Source: Drosophila miranda
Lineage: Eukaryota; Arthropoda; Insecta; Diptera; Drosophilidae
NCBI RefSeq assembly: GCF_003369915.1
Contig: NC_046675.1
Span: 5,580,001 to 5,644,000, forward strand
Direction of reading: 5' to 3'
DNA length: 64,000 nt
Numbering within the stretch: the stretch's first letter is position 1; every line of letters starts with the position of its first letter. Below the pieces are notes generated by a model. It was not told the DNA's origin. It saw only the letters and a program-made list of their open reading frames with translations, and ran no database searches. Of this stretch, positions 36,801 through 48,237 are shown in pieces. The translations under genes were made by a program, and so were the position numbers.

Positions 36801-39800
36801 GCCGACAGCGGGGGCCTGTCGGGCTATGCCCACTTGACCATCCTCGTGGCGGATGTCAACGACAATGCCCCCATCTTTGAGCGCATTTCTGTGTTCAAGG
36901 ACTCGCGCCTGGAGATACGCGAGTACACCACGGACATGGAGATTTACTTTGTGGAGAGCTCCAGCGGCATGGCAGCGCCCCAGGCCACCGCGGCAATGAT
37001 GCTGGCCCCGCCGCCCTATCACATTCCGGGCTCCCCGCGTCTCCACATGGATCGGGAGAGGGCTGTGGCAGTCGGTGTTGTGGGTCGAGCCAAGTCGCGT
37101 CGTCGCATGGTCCGGGCCCTGCCCACCAAGTGTCCCCTCTTTGCCATCTACGAGGACACGCCCATTGGGGCGAAATTGTTGCAGCTGAGTGCCAGTGACG
37201 AGGACTTTGGCAAGAATTCGCAGCTGCACTACGAGCTCCAGGGGGAGCAGGTGGAGCGCTCTCCGGGCATGCCGCTGCTGAAGGTGCAGGGTGTGCGCCA
37301 CTTCACGATGGACAAGCTGAGCGGGGAGCTGTCGGTGAACTTTCCGCTGGCGGCCAACATTGAAATCTGGCTGAATCTGAGTGTCACGGACATAGACGGC
37401 CTCAAGGACACCACTTGCCTTCGCTTCACCGTCATGGACGTGAACAATCATGCGCCGACATTCAGGAAGTCCTGGTACAGCTTCGACACCGCCGAGGGCG
37501 AGTACAAGGACAGTGTCCTGGGCCAATTGACGGCCATTGACATGGACTATGGCGAGAATGCCAACATCACGTACACCCTGAGCGACCTGACGCTGCCGTT
37601 TACCATCAAGCCCGCCTCCGGAGTGCTGAAGATCAGCGGACAGCTGGATCGGGAGCTGCACGACAAGTACAGCTTCCAGGTGATAGCCACCGACAATGCA
37701 CCCACGGTGCTCCAGAGGATGTCCAGCAGTGTGGACGTGGAGGTAAACGTCCTGGACATCAACGACAATCGGCCCGAGTTCATTGGCTACGATGACCAGA
37801 CCAAGGCCGTCAAGTACTGGCCGAATGTGGCGGACAGGACCCTCATGCTGCCCGTTTACAAGGCGTACCTGGACCGCAGCACTCAGCCGGGGACTTTTGT
37901 GAGACAAATGACGGCCATCGACAAGGATAATGTGGGCAATGGCAATGGGTTGGTGCTCTACTCCATCCGGCACCAGGAACTGCAGGCGCCACTCTTCCAG
38001 ATCGACTCCCGCGATGGCACCATCACCACAGTCTCCCGGATCAACGGCTACAACGACTATGAGCATCTGAATGTGTCCGTAATTGCCTCGGACGTGGGCA
38101 GTCCCTCCCTATCCGCCACCGCCGTGGTGATTGTCAATCTGCAGGGTCAGGCCGTCACTGATCCACCAAAGTCCACGCCCAAGCCCGAGCCGCCGGCCAA
38201 TGTTACCATCTTCCAGCACGCCTACTACGAAGTGAAGCTGGCCGAGAACAATGAGGCGCCTATTGAGGTAATGCGTCTGAATCTCAGTGCGGGACTCAAT
38301 CCGGAGAACTACCGCTGGTCGCTGTGGCTGGAAGAGGGCCTGGACGAGACAGATGCCCATCCACCGTTCGAGTACGATGCCAAGAACATGCTCCTCTACG
38401 CCCTGAAGCCCTTCGACAGGGAGCACATATCCCGCTATCAATTGCGCATCCGGGCCGATCGCCTCAGCAGGGAGGCGCGCAATTTCGCCCGCGTATCCTA
38501 CCCGGTGGTGGACGAAAGGATCGAAGGCCTGTCGCCCAACGAGTGTCGCATCCTGGTCCACATATCCGATGAGAACGACAATGCGCCCCGTTTCCGTGGC
38601 AATGGACAGCCGATCGTGGCGGTCCTGCCTCAAAGCGCCAGCTTTGGTTATCCAGTGACTCGAGTACTAGCCACAGATGCAGATGAGGGTCTTAATTCCG
38701 AGATACGCTATCGTCTGCTGAATGAGCCCACGCGTCTCTTTGGCATCGATGAGACGACCGGCAATATACGCCTGCTGGGAGATCTGCCCCACGATGAGCA
38801 CCTCTATGGCTTCGATGTGAAGGCCACCGATCGCATGGGCGCCGACGATGGACGCAGCGGCATTGTCAACGTCTTTGTCTACATCATCGATGAGTCCAAG
38901 CAGGTGCGTCTGGTGGTGGCCGGCAAACCCGTGGAGGTGGAGCGTCGCATTGAGGGTCTAATGGAGGCGCTAAGCTCCGCAATTGGCAGGGATGTGCGTG
39001 TGAGACTTCTAGAGCCCCACTCGAATGCACTGGAACCAGCGTAAGTAGTACAGAAAATCCATGTAGAAAGATTAGAATATAGTCGTATTAATTACCAAGA
39101 AAAGAGCTCGTAAATATACCGCTCTACAAATTCCTCTTAGTTCCCAAATGTAACCCGTTTTGTCAGCCTTTCATATGATGATAATCGATGCTCTACCTAA
39201 CTGTTTCTTTAACAGCACCAATGCCTATATATATGCCGTTGATCCCCAAACGAATTCCATTATGGAAATGGAACAGCTACAGGAGTAAGTCTTCGCTTCT
39301 CCTATTACCATTCCCTACTCCCAGCTCCCACTTGACCCACTTGACCCACTTATGTCTACGCTTACAAATGATCTTCTGTATTGTTGCAGCTCTTTGGCGG
39401 GGCTCCAGCTGGATGCACTGCAGCTCCAGCAGCAGAAAGTCGATGGAAGCAAGTCCATGCCGCGCATAATCGAATTGGCGGAGTTCGGACAGGCGGCGCG
39501 ACCCACCCACGCCTCAGCATCCAGCTTCATGGGAGGACTGGAATTCGTGACCGTATTGCTACTGGTTCTGATCAGCCTGGGGGCACTTTTTTCCGCCTGC
39601 TGCTACCTGTGCGTGCGCCAGAAACGGTAAAGAATGAAGGGGCTAAGGCACTACAAGTGCAACTGCAACTGCAACCGAGTGAAAGACTGCTCTTTAGTAG
39701 CCCATAGATGCATCTGATGTTAGCCATAGTATATGTAGGAGTAGCTTAAGCTTAAGACCGTATAATACAATAAATCTTAAGAGGATTGCAATTTCATGTG

Positions 39801-41328
39801 CTTTGGTTGTTGTTGTTGCTGTTGTTGTTGTTCCTCTGTTGCTGCTGGCGCTGATGATAATGCTCTGATACAGCAGCATTTTCCTAATGGGGCTCTCGGT
39901 TCTCGAAGGAAACCGGCTTCGCTTAGGCCTCTCCTATCCGATTAAATTATAACGGTAAAAAACAACAAACACAACACATCAAATGGCAACAACCAAAGCT
40001 GCAACATGGGGCAATTAGATGAAGCAGAAGAAGATGATGTGGTGACAACTGCAACTCAAATGGAAAGCCATTTCTCTGAAACGTCTCTTCTTATGTGTGC
40101 TTGCAGCCGTCTCTGGTCCCAGCGCGACTTTGCTGCCTCGGATGCTGGCCTCACATACACCATAGCCGGCATCGGGGCCTCCTCCCGTGGCCAGAAACAG
40201 CGTCGCCAGCGCCCGCAGCGGCACACACAGCGCTGCAGCAAGGGCAGCGCCGGGAGCCAGCGGCCAACGAGCGCCTTCATGCCCGAGTCGGTCTGCTCCT
40301 CGGCCCAGACCCAGTCGACGGCCACGGCAACGGAGAAACTGGAGCAACAGTTGCATCATCATCACCAGCAACAGGCTCTGGCCACGCAGCAGCAGCATCA
40401 TCAGTACCTGAACGAGTAAGTGAATGGCAATGAGAGCCCGAACGGGTTTCCCATTCTATGTTCGAATCCACCATCTATCCTCATCCTCAGACAGCAGCGA
40501 CAGCGCGAGTACATTGATGTGCCGCTGCCCAAGTCCATTGCCAAGGCGGCGGCGGCGGCGGCAGCAGCAGCCGCTGGCACAGATGCCAACGTTGGGGCAG
40601 GCACAGGCAGCACACCATTTGTGCTCAAATACAATTCCTGTCAGCCAGTGAACAATCTGTGAGTGGACACTCCGTACCATAGTTGGAAATCACCTCAACC
40701 CATAACCATTCTCCTCTCATATGTGTACATGCAGAAACAACTATGAGACCTCGCTGTTCTCGCTGCACTCGACGGGACAGGACTCGGGTGTGGAGTTCCT
40801 GAGCAGCCGCGAGCTGTACGAGACCTCGCCGGACTCCTTCCAGCACAGCGGCTCGAAGCGCATCACCAATCCAGAAGTACTCTGTCCCAGACATGCCAAG
40901 GCCCACCTAGAGCTGCGACAGCAGCAACAGCAGCCCAACACGGACAGCAGGTTAGTCGTAGGTTATGCCAAATTGCCTCAGGATCATTTGATCGATCAAG
41001 TCGCTTTTGTAGTGACACCTACGAGGATTCCCTGAAGACCGATGAACCGCTGGTGGCGCACAACTGCCGCAACGGGAGCTGTGAGCACCGCCAGCACCAC
41101 CATCAGCATCCCCACTATCAGAATACCCGTTTCGAGAAGCGCTCCTGTGTGCGACACTCGTTCTCCGGCGTCAAGGATGACCTGATGCAGAGCTCGCCGC
41201 AGATCTCGCTTCGTCCTCGGGGTCATGCGCTGCGCAACTCGATGAACGATCTGGAGCAGCGGCTGCACAACCTGGAGCAGTCCTTCCAACGACCCCTCGA
41301 GTTTAGCAAATCGAATTCTTTGTTCTAG
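30806..41328 (+). CDS. Cad89D: Cadherin Cad89D (giant multi-repeat cadherin)
   Basis: Twelve coding exons: 30806-30917, 33514-33833, 33892-34601, 34661-35621, 35687-35859, 35918-39040, 39216-39284, 39390-39626, 40107-40415, 40491-40658, 40735-40950, 41013-41328. They join in phase to 2237 codons, close to the roughly 2240 of the fly orthologue. A signal peptide (WLLSWLFVLG core) occupies the first exon. A long ectodomain of calcium-binding cadherin repeats follows, with linkers such as DVNDNAPEF, DLNDNVPEF, DTNDNTPKF, DVNDNAPKF, DVNDNAPIF, DINDNRPEF and DENDNAPRF. One membrane span lies at about 1873-1895 (exon 8). The tail is about 340 residues, with His/Gln and poly-Ala runs and no obvious catenin-binding site. 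The protein should sit at the plasma membrane in calcium-dependent adhesion. The first intron uses a GC donor. Exon 8 read-through gives an immediate stop and an intronic poly(A) signal. Two basic stretches (about residues 805-820 and 1145-1155) interrupt the repeats. Confidence 0.93.
30918..33513 (+). other. First intron of Cad89D, GC-AG type
   Basis: The donor is AAG|GCAAGT, the classic strong context of GC-AG introns, and the acceptor is CACTTTAG at 33513. The split codon is G plus CG, phase 1 on both sides, joining the signal-peptide exon to the first ectodomain exon. The 2.6-kb intron is AT-rich in its middle part and shows no nested gene. Confidence 0.75.
39627..39840 (+). terminator. 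Intronic stop and poly(A) signal in Cad89D intron 8
   Basis: Failure to splice intron 8 adds one complete codon and then TAA at 39628-39630, so the protein would end a few residues after the membrane span. AATAAA lies at 39769-39774 and a GT-rich block (repeated TTGTTG) follows at 39804-39831, the normal spacing for a cleavage site. This suggests a short transcript coding a membrane-anchored cadherin without its cytoplasmic tail. Confidence 0.5.
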
Positions 41329-41403
41329 TTGATACGTAAACCAAGTGCAATCTTTAGTCTACTTTAAGCTTAGCCTAGATGTCTATTCATAAGAACCAAG
41401 TGC

Positions 41404-41409
41404 AATAAA
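41404..41409 (+). terminator. Poly(A) signal of Cad89D
   Basis: AATAAA lies 76 bp after the Cad89D stop and only 13 bp before the end of the convergent GstD10 coding region. Cleavage 10-30 bp further on would put the Cad89D 3' end antisense to the last codons of GstD10. Confidence 0.6.
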
Positions 41410-41421
41410 ACGAATGAACGA

Positions 41422-42051
41422 TCAGTTGTCGAAGTATTTGCGGAACTCCAGGCATCCAGTCCAATTGATGACCCAGCCGGGCGTAACCTCCTTGGCGTGC
41501 TCGTACCATTTGGCCACATTGGCATAACGCTTGTAGTCAAAGCCGGCCACATCGAAGGTGGACACCGTTGCCAAGAGGGCAATATCAGCTACGCTGTAGT
41601 CCCCAGCTGCATAGGTCTGTCCCTCGAGCAACGTATTGAAGATCTCGAAGGCCGATTCGATTTTCTTGTAGAGCTCTGCGTTGGGCGCCTGTTTCTGGAA
41701 GATCTGCGGGTAGTAGTAGTCGGCAAAGCTCTTGTAGAGGGTGCCCATATCGAAGTACAGACGCTGGTTGATCAGGGCCTGTTTCTGAACGTCCTTGGGA
41801 AAGAGCTTGTCATCCTTGCCGTACTTCTCCACGAGATACACCATAATGGCACGAGACTCCCACAACGAGAAACCATTGTCATCCAACGTCGGAATCGTGT
41901 GCTGTGGATTGATCTTCAGGTATTCCGGCTTGAACTGATCCCCGGCACGGGTGTTGATGATGATTTTCTTATCGAATTCCAAGCCAATGGCCTTGGCTGT
42001 CATAAGAACAGATCGGCAGGGGGCAGATCCGGGTCTGTAGTAGAAATCCAT
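41422..42051 (-). CDS. GstD10: Glutathione S-transferase delta 10
   Basis: 209 codons from the ATG at 42051 ([14 protein letters not shown]), chosen because it aligns with all delta GST starts; an in-frame ATG 14 codons upstream lies across a predicted 5' UTR acceptor. The N-terminal thioredoxin-like domain has the catalytic Ser9 in PGSAPC, the cis-Pro loop HTIPTL and the glutathione-binding ESRAI. The all-helical C-terminal domain carries the N-capping box segment ([15 protein letters not shown]). The product is a dimeric cytosolic enzyme that conjugates glutathione to electrophiles. A 5' UTR intron is likely (acceptor before 42085, GTAAGT donor after 42233). It is convergent with Cad89D and leads the minus-strand trio GstD10-GstD9-GstD1, as in D. 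melanogaster. Confidence 0.93.
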   Translation of the reverse strand: MDFYYRPGSAPCRSVLMTAKAIGLEFDKKIIINTRAGDQFKPEYLKINPQHTIPTLDDNGFSLWESRAIMVYLVEKYGKDDKLFPKDVQKQALINQRLYFDMGTLYKSFADYYYPQIFQKQAPNAELYKKIESAFEIFNTLLEGQTYAAGDYSVADIALLATVSTFDVAGFDYKRYANVAKWYEHAKEVTPGWVINWTGCLEFRKYFDN

Positions 42052-42299
42052 GTTTGGGAGGTGATAGGCAGAGGCGGAGGAAGCTCTGTGCAAATAAGCA
42101 AATCACAAAAATACGAATAGTTAATCACTTTCTTTTGTGCCGAAAGTACACTGCGAATTCGATGACATAACACCCCATGATGAGCATGCAAAAAATATAC
42201 AAAGACAAAAACCCCCCTCCCATCGAACTTACGAGATATTGCTATGTACTATTGTTGTGTATTCGGGAGCTCTATTAACGTCGAGCCACGTCCAAAAAC

Positions 42300-42333
42300 T
42301 GAATATCGCTCTACGGTTAAGCTATGTTTTATA
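42300..42333 (-). promoter_or_regulatory. TATA/Inr promoter of GstD10
   Basis: TATAAAA at 42333-42327 is followed 33 bp later by an initiator (TTCAGTTT, +1 at 42300). A short non-coding exon to 42233 follows. Confidence 0.65.
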
Positions 42334-42857
42334 GGCAAACACAAAGAAGATAACCAAAAAAAAATAATAATAATTTTTCGCTGATGGTTCAATTAGGTTG
42401 AGGTGATAATTGACTAATATTTCGTTGGGCGATTAAACCGGTTTGACCAAGACGGAGGGCACGCAGCGAGAGATCAAATATTAAAGGAAAAAATAACTTT
42501 AAAAGTACTGGTATTTGGAAAAACGAATTATCTCCATATCACCGCCATAAAACATGCCTAAACACTGAAATGTTGTCAAGTGTTTTTTTCCCAATACCGT
42601 TTGACGTTAATTATTTGTGTGGCCTTCTTCGTTATCTGGGAATCTTCTCTACTTACATTATACCATTTCATACGTAGCACTATCTTATCGGCAGTATGCC
42701 CCATTAAAATTGTTTGAGGTTGTGTACCTTTCGCAATTTCATAAAAGAGCTTCAATCGCGCTTATCACATTCGAGAAGAGAAGTCAATGACTTAGTACTC
42801 GCAAAGTAGCAACACACATGTGTGGGTACTCTTTATTAATAGCTCAATTTAAATGCA

Positions 42858-43508
42858 TTACTTTTTTAAGATTTCAGTCAAATACAATTTCTTGTAGTAC
42901 AAACAGCCCTCCCAGTTCTCCTCCCATCCGGGAATAACCTTCTTCGCATTCTCATACCATCTGACCACATTCGGGAACTTTCTGAAGTCATATTCCGAGA
43001 TCTCGAAGGTGGAGACGGTGGCCAGGAGAGCAAAATCAGCGAGGGTCAGCTTGTTCAATGCGGCATACAGCTGCCCCTCCAGTAGGGTATTGAACAGCTC
43101 AAAGGCCGCATCGATCTTCTTGAAGTTTTCGGGATCTGCCGGCTTCTGAACATCCTCAAACAATTGCGGATAGTAGTAGTACACATAGCTCTGATAGAGC
43201 GTACCCAAATCGAAGAATAGGCGTTGATTGACCACAGCCTTTTGCTGGGGATCCTTGGGGTACAGCGAATCGTCCTTCCCGTACTTCTCTGCCAGGTAAA
43301 CGAGTATGGCCCTCGACTCCCACACCGCAAAGTCACCATCCACTAGAGTTGGAATCGTGTGCTGAGGATTGATCTTCACGAATTCCGGTTTCAGATGATC
43401 GCCAGCATCCAGGTCAACCTTCTTTTTGTTCAGCTCCAAACCCAATGCCTTGGCCGTCATGAGAATGGAACGGCAGGGTGCCGAGTACAGCATGTAGTAA
43501 AAGTCCAT
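42858..43508 (-). CDS. GstD9: Glutathione S-transferase delta 9
   Basis: 216 codons from the ATG at 43508 ([14 protein letters not shown]). The unusual LY in place of the usual PG before Ser9 and the [12 protein letters not shown] and [12 protein letters not shown] segments are distinctive of GstD9. Ser9, HTIPTL and ESRAI are intact, so it should be an active delta-class transferase in the cytosol. An acceptor-like TTCTTATAG lies just upstream of the ATG, suggesting a 5' UTR intron. A poly(A) signal on the minus strand is at 42837-42832. About 800 bp separate it from GstD10 and about 520 bp from GstD1. Confidence 0.93.
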   Translation of the reverse strand: MDFYYMLYSAPCRSILMTAKALGLELNKKKVDLDAGDHLKPEFVKINPQHTIPTLVDGDFAVWESRAILVYLAEKYGKDDSLYPKDPQQKAVVNQRLFFDLGTLYQSYVYYYYPQLFEDVQKPADPENFKKIDAAFELFNTLLEGQLYAALNKLTLADFALLATVSTFEISEYDFRKFPNVVRWYENAKKVIPGWEENWEGCLYYKKLYLTEILKK

Positions 43509-43699
43509 TATGAAGGTCTATAAGAATGTACAATGTCAGAGCATTAGCCAAGCAAATATTATACGATTTCGGAATATTCTTTCAAGGGGAACTATGGAAA
43601 AGAATTTTGATGTTTTGCTTTTTCCACTTTACTTTTTGCACGCGTTTGCTATTCTTCTTTATTGGCGATTTCCTGTTGGCTCTATCTCGCAAATCAAAC

Positions 43700-43732
43700 T
43701 GTAGAACAGCCGGCAATGCTTGAGCTTTTATG
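43700..43732 (-). promoter_or_regulatory. Core promoter of GstD9
   Basis: CATAAAAG starting at 43732 is a TATA-like box. TACAGTTT gives an initiator A at 43700, 32 bp downstream. It is weaker than the other GstD promoters. Confidence 0.45.
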
Positions 43733-44031
43733 AGCAGATGAAAAAGAGCCCTTTTACAATTTAAGAGAGAGAAATGAAATGCACAGAAAGCCCTAAGAGA
43801 ATTCAATTGCTCTTCACCCACAAAAAACCCACAATAAAATGCAGTTCTCAATAGTTTTTCATTGTTTTGTTGTTTTGCATTCAAAAAAATGAACACTCAT
43901 TTAATGTGAATAAATTATTGCAATTTGCAAATGGATACACGCCAATTTGGAATTGTTTTGTAACGTGAATAAATATTAGATCAAATATATTTATGTGTAT
44001 AAAAAAACTCGAATATCAGGCAGGTGCTAAC

Positions 44032-44661
44032 TTAATCAAAGTATTTCTTGAACTCCAGGCAGCCGGCCCAGTTCTCCTCCCAGCCGGGGGTGACCTTCTT
44101 GGCGTTCTCGTACCACTTGTTCACGTTGGCGTACTTCTTGATGTCGAATTTGGCCACCTCGAAGGTGGACACAGTGGCCACCAGAGCAATGTCGGCGACG
44201 GTGAGGGAGTCGCCGGCAGCATACTCCTGACCCTCCAGGAAGGTGTTCAGGAACTCGAAGGCAGTCTCGATCTTCTTGAATGCCTCGGGATCAGCGGGCG
44301 CCTTGGCGAACACCTGGGGATAGTAGTAGTTGGCGAAGCTCTGGTACAGCGTTCCCATATCGAAGTACAGACGCTGGTTGATCACGGCGCGCTTCTTGGG
44401 GCACTTGGGGTACAGAGAATCGGTTTTGCCGTACTTCTCCACCAGATAGACTTGAATGGCGCGCGACTCCCACAGGGCGAAACCGTTGTCCACCAGAGTG
44501 GGGATTGTGTGCTGGGGGTTGATCTTCACGAACTCGGGCTTCAGATGCTCTCCGGCCTGCAGATTGAGCAGCTTCTTGTTCAGCTCAACGCCGACGGCTT
44601 TGGCGGTCATGATCACAGAGCGGCAGGGCGAGGAGCCGGGCAAGTAGTAAAAATCAGCCAT
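44032..44661 (-). CDS. GstD1: Glutathione S-transferase delta 1
   Basis: 209 codons from the ATG at 44661 ([15 protein letters not shown]). An in-frame ATG seven codons upstream is not used, because a strong acceptor (TTTCTCTTCAG) lies between. The product is the abundant delta GST with DDT-dehydrochlorinase and lipid-peroxide activity in flies. The catalytic Ser in [24 protein letters not shown] and the C-terminal [12 protein letters not shown] are all conserved, and most of the protein is identical to the D. melanogaster sequence as I recall it. A 5' UTR intron runs from 44958 (GTAAGT donor) to just upstream of the ATG. A TIR-bounded transposon sits about 96 bp upstream of its start site. 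Confidence 0.95.
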   Translation of the reverse strand: MADFYYLPGSSPCRSVIMTAKAVGVELNKKLLNLQAGEHLKPEFVKINPQHTIPTLVDNGFALWESRAIQVYLVEKYGKTDSLYPKCPKKRAVINQRLYFDMGTLYQSFANYYYPQVFAKAPADPEAFKKIETAFEFLNTFLEGQEYAAGDSLTVADIALVATVSTFEVAKFDIKKYANVNKWYENAKKVTPGWEENWAGCLEFKKYFD

Positions 44662-45015
44662 TTTGTACTGAAGAGAAATCACACAGAACAGAACAGGTCA
44701 GAATAGAACAGAACAGCAAAGATATTCATCAATTACAGTAGACACGCTCTATAATTTCAGTTCTCAGACAAAGGCAGACATTAATTGGTCGGCGATTATA
44801 AAAATTCACTTGATAAATTACTCCCATGATGATGTCATAAATAGCTAGCTCCTACGTTTCCTTCGTTTGGGTACTTTTTCATATTTCTTTTATACACTGT
44901 TCCTTATTTTTTGCCACACTAAAACACACACACACAGGGGGAGAGGATGGAAACTTACAGTTGTTTGTTTGTTGGAAATCTCGCGAAGCACACTGTACCA
45001 AATTTGAAAAACTTA

Positions 45016-45049
45016 TGAGCAGACGACGGAGTGGCAGTGGGCTTTTATA
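45016..45049 (-). promoter_or_regulatory. TATA/Inr promoter and leader exon of GstD1
   Basis: TATAAAA at 45049-45043 with an initiator A at 45016, 33 bp downstream. The non-coding first exon ends at 44959 with CAACT|GTAAGT and is spliced to the ATG-bearing exon. Confidence 0.65.
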
Positions 45050-45116
45050 GCCTCCGAGAGCAAGCCGGCAAACCAGCGACCCAGTGGCTGGTCGGTCGGG
45101 GGGAGTCACGTCACTG

Positions 45117-45841
45117 CACTATGGTACGAACGACCACTTTTGTTGGCCAAAATTAATAACTCCCGAACGGAACAAGATTTTTTTATTTAGTTTTTTGTAT
45201 TGGATAATAAGAATTGGAGTTAAGAAAAAAAATGGGTGTGGCACCGCCCTTTTTTTATTAATGCATATTTAAATTATTAGTTATAGTGAAAAAAAAGTAT
45301 TAAGCATATTTTATTTAAAAAAACAGCGTTGCACGCATCAAAAAAATTTTGATTTAAATAAAAATAAAATTGTTTAAAGGTTTCCGTAAATTATTGCTGA
45401 GATCCTTGCTATATACATTTCAAAAAGAATTTATTAATCTACGACACACAAAAGGTTTCAGGGTGGGCCTAGGTAGGACTCACTTTGTACACCTTTTCAA
45501 AAATTAGTTTTTATTACAAGTTGGCACATGTTGAAGGCCTCACTTTAACCTTTAATTACGAAGACATCACAACTACTAGATACAGTTCAAAACTCAAACC
45601 AGGTAGTAAAAACCCGACTGATTAAGATTCATCAAAAAAATTTAATCAGGTCTTGGCGTTTTTTAATTTTTGAGAGATTTAAAATGGTTATTAATATGGC
45701 ACTTTACGATAAAAACAGTTGCACAGCTGATTTTGCGAATGGTCACTCTTTTTCTAATGCAGAGTGATCAAAACCAAGTTTTAGTTTTAACTTTTAAAAA
45801 TTAAGTTTTGACCAACAAAAGTGGTCGTTCGGACCATAGTG
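45117..45841. mobile_element. Transib-type non-autonomous DNA transposon (MITE)
   Basis: A 725-bp AT-rich segment is bounded by 36-bp terminal inverted repeats with two mismatches (45117-45152 and 45806-45841). Each repeat begins CACTATGGT. It is flanked by a perfect 5-bp direct repeat, CACTG, at 45112-45116 and 45842-45846. Termini of the form CACWATG with 5-bp GC-rich target duplications are the hallmark of the Transib superfamily, the transposons related to RAG1. There is no transposase frame, so it would be mobilised in trans. It lies between GstD1 and the divergent GstD2-like gene. Confidence 0.8.
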
Positions 45842-45846
45842 CACTG

Positions 45847-48237
45847 TAAAGAGAAACAGCCGCGAGTTGTTTTTCGTGTCTGCTATGTAGTGCTCTTATA
45901 TACACCCATACACACCCATGCACAGACATACATTTATTGGATGAATGTGTAATGCTAGCAGAGTGAATAAAAAGCGCTTGATATACAAGGTGCCTGTGCA
46001 TGTAGGCGTGGCTGCCTCCTCTGGTCTGGCCTGCAGCTGCCACAGAAAGCTGCAACTTTCTAATGATTCCCCAGCGGAACGTTGCTATTGCTCTTTTTTT
46101 CGCGTCTCTCTTCTCTTAAAATTCCATTTCGTGTTGTTGTTTTTTTTTTGTCTCGCTCATTTATTATTATTCAGTTGTTGGGGCACATTTTTTTTAGCAA
46201 ACATCTGTGTTCTGTGTAGATCCGAACCGAAGTTCTATGGTAATCGAGCAACAAATGCGAATTTCACTTAAAAATAAACACATTTATCGAGTGCACAATA
46301 TGTGAAAAACAAAAGCGGAGAAAGACGAAACCCGAGGCAAACAACAAACGCGATAAGAGCCCATATGCCGGCCGGCTGGCAAACACTACACTCGTATCTG
46401 ACAGCCGCCACAGCAACAGTTGGCAGAAATTCCCAAGTAAAGTGGTGTGATACTTTTGCTGTGCCTACTGTACTTTTCCAAGCAAAAATCCGTTTGTACA
46501 TATATCTGTATGTATGGGGGCCGCATAAATAAATCATGCTTAAATACCCAAAGTTTAGCCAAACTGCAACCTTGGTATTGTATCGAGTGTGACTCATTGA
46601 TTTAGTTAGTAACCCACATTGGGTAGTCGGAATTAAAAGTCATTCCGAATACGTAGTTTCTTATCGATTGTTACTCAGCCGGAAAGTCTAAAGAACTGGG
46701 CCGGTTAGTCATTTTTATACCCAAAGGACATGCGAACTTCAAATTAGTGAACAATAGCGACCATTGGTCTATAATTATCATGTTAATATATTAATGGCCA
46801 CAACAGAATAACGAAGATGTTCTCTTTATTTCATTCCTCAACGTATAGTGCTTTGACGACCTTAGCTTGTCCGCAGCTGTAGTACATGATTACATTTAGA
46901 TAAAATAAAGTGTTCCTTAGATAAACCATCCCAATATCTGCTCTACTCCTGTAGAGGTTACTATAATTAGGCAATGGGTTGGTGGCCACATTAATGATAT
47001 ATTCAGGATGTTCCTACTTATCACCTACTTCCATGAAATCAATGCTACGTGCAATGATAAGTTTTCTTTAAACAAATTATAATCTTTTTTGTCAATTAAT
47101 AGGGTACATATACTTCGGATTTCATAACATTTTGTACACCTCTAGACCATTCCCCGATAACTCGTAGGGGGTGGGTGGGCGCCTGCTATGTCCACAGCTA
47201 TCCCTCTTATCAGGAAAATCAGCCATCAGCATGACCAGCCAAAAAAATTCAATAACAAAACATGAAAGAGCCTACTAGTTCGTGGGGGACAGACACGTCA
47301 CTCGGCGATTGAGTGCGACAAACAAAATACTCTTAATAATGTTCCAGAAACATCCGACTCTTAGTTGTGAAATCGAAAAAGGTACTCGTGTGTACACCTA
47401 CTATATACCCAGTATGCTACGAGTATATGTATTTATGTTCTCACATATATGTATGTAGGTATATGGTATAGAAGGTAAAACCCCTAGAACTTACTCATTT
47501 GCATAGAATTTGGAAATACACTGAATCATGGGAAATAAAAAAACATAAACAATGGAAGTTCGCCAATAACTGGTTTTTGGTTAATTCAAGAAAGAGCCGG
47601 CCAAAATTGTAGCGTAAAATGTAGAGAAAGGTCACAGCAGACCAAGAGAACCAGTTGGACAGCATTCGAATGGGTATGCGTCACAGGTCCCCCTCTGGTT
47701 CCCCAAACAAAAAAGGAAAGGAATGGAAAGAAACAAACCTAAACTAAAGAGTCTCACTTCTGAAAGAGATACAGAAATAAAGAGAATTCATCTTTGGAAG
47801 AGAAACGATGGAAGCTTAAAAAGCTTTAGATAAGACAAGTTCGGAGTATATTAACATAGGGAGAGGAATATCATTAAATCCACTTGATGGAGATTCTTCT
47901 CTTGTTTGCAACGGTGCTTTACTGTTTGATCTTCGTAATTACTTAGAATTAGCTCTACTAGGGCATAGATAAGGTCTTTATGGTATTCCTACAGTAATTA
48001 ATAGACAATAGATAATTAATCCTTGTGGGGATACATGGATAAAAAGTATATAGTCCCGAAAACAAATTCCCTAGGAGACAAACATACCCATTTTTGTGTG
48101 TTTGTTATGCCCCAAAAGCTTTCCCCGAAAAAACCAAACAATAATTCATGCTCACCATGATAAGCACTTTTCCATACAAACATCGGTTACTTTTACATAC
48201 ATACAATATCAAACAAATGAAATCAGTAATATTGTAC
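45847..48237. other. Intergenic region between the two halves of the GstD cluster; no gene seen
   Basis: This 2.4-kb AT-rich spacer lies upstream of both GstD1 and the plus-strand GstD genes. I see only short unsupported frames and TA-rich repeats near 47400-47470. Regulatory elements for the divergent genes may be here, but I find no clear antioxidant element match. Confidence 0.5.

Noticed and set aside
35853-38066. 737-codon antisense open frame across Cad89D
   Set aside because: Strong G/C bias at third codon positions of the cadherin removes antisense stops. The protein has no domain, and the sense strand is an unambiguous cadherin in phase.
43993-44706. 237-codon plus-strand frame opposite GstD1
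   Set aside because: It is antisense to a highly conserved GST. Similar antisense frames occur opposite the other GstD genes and are codon-bias shadows.
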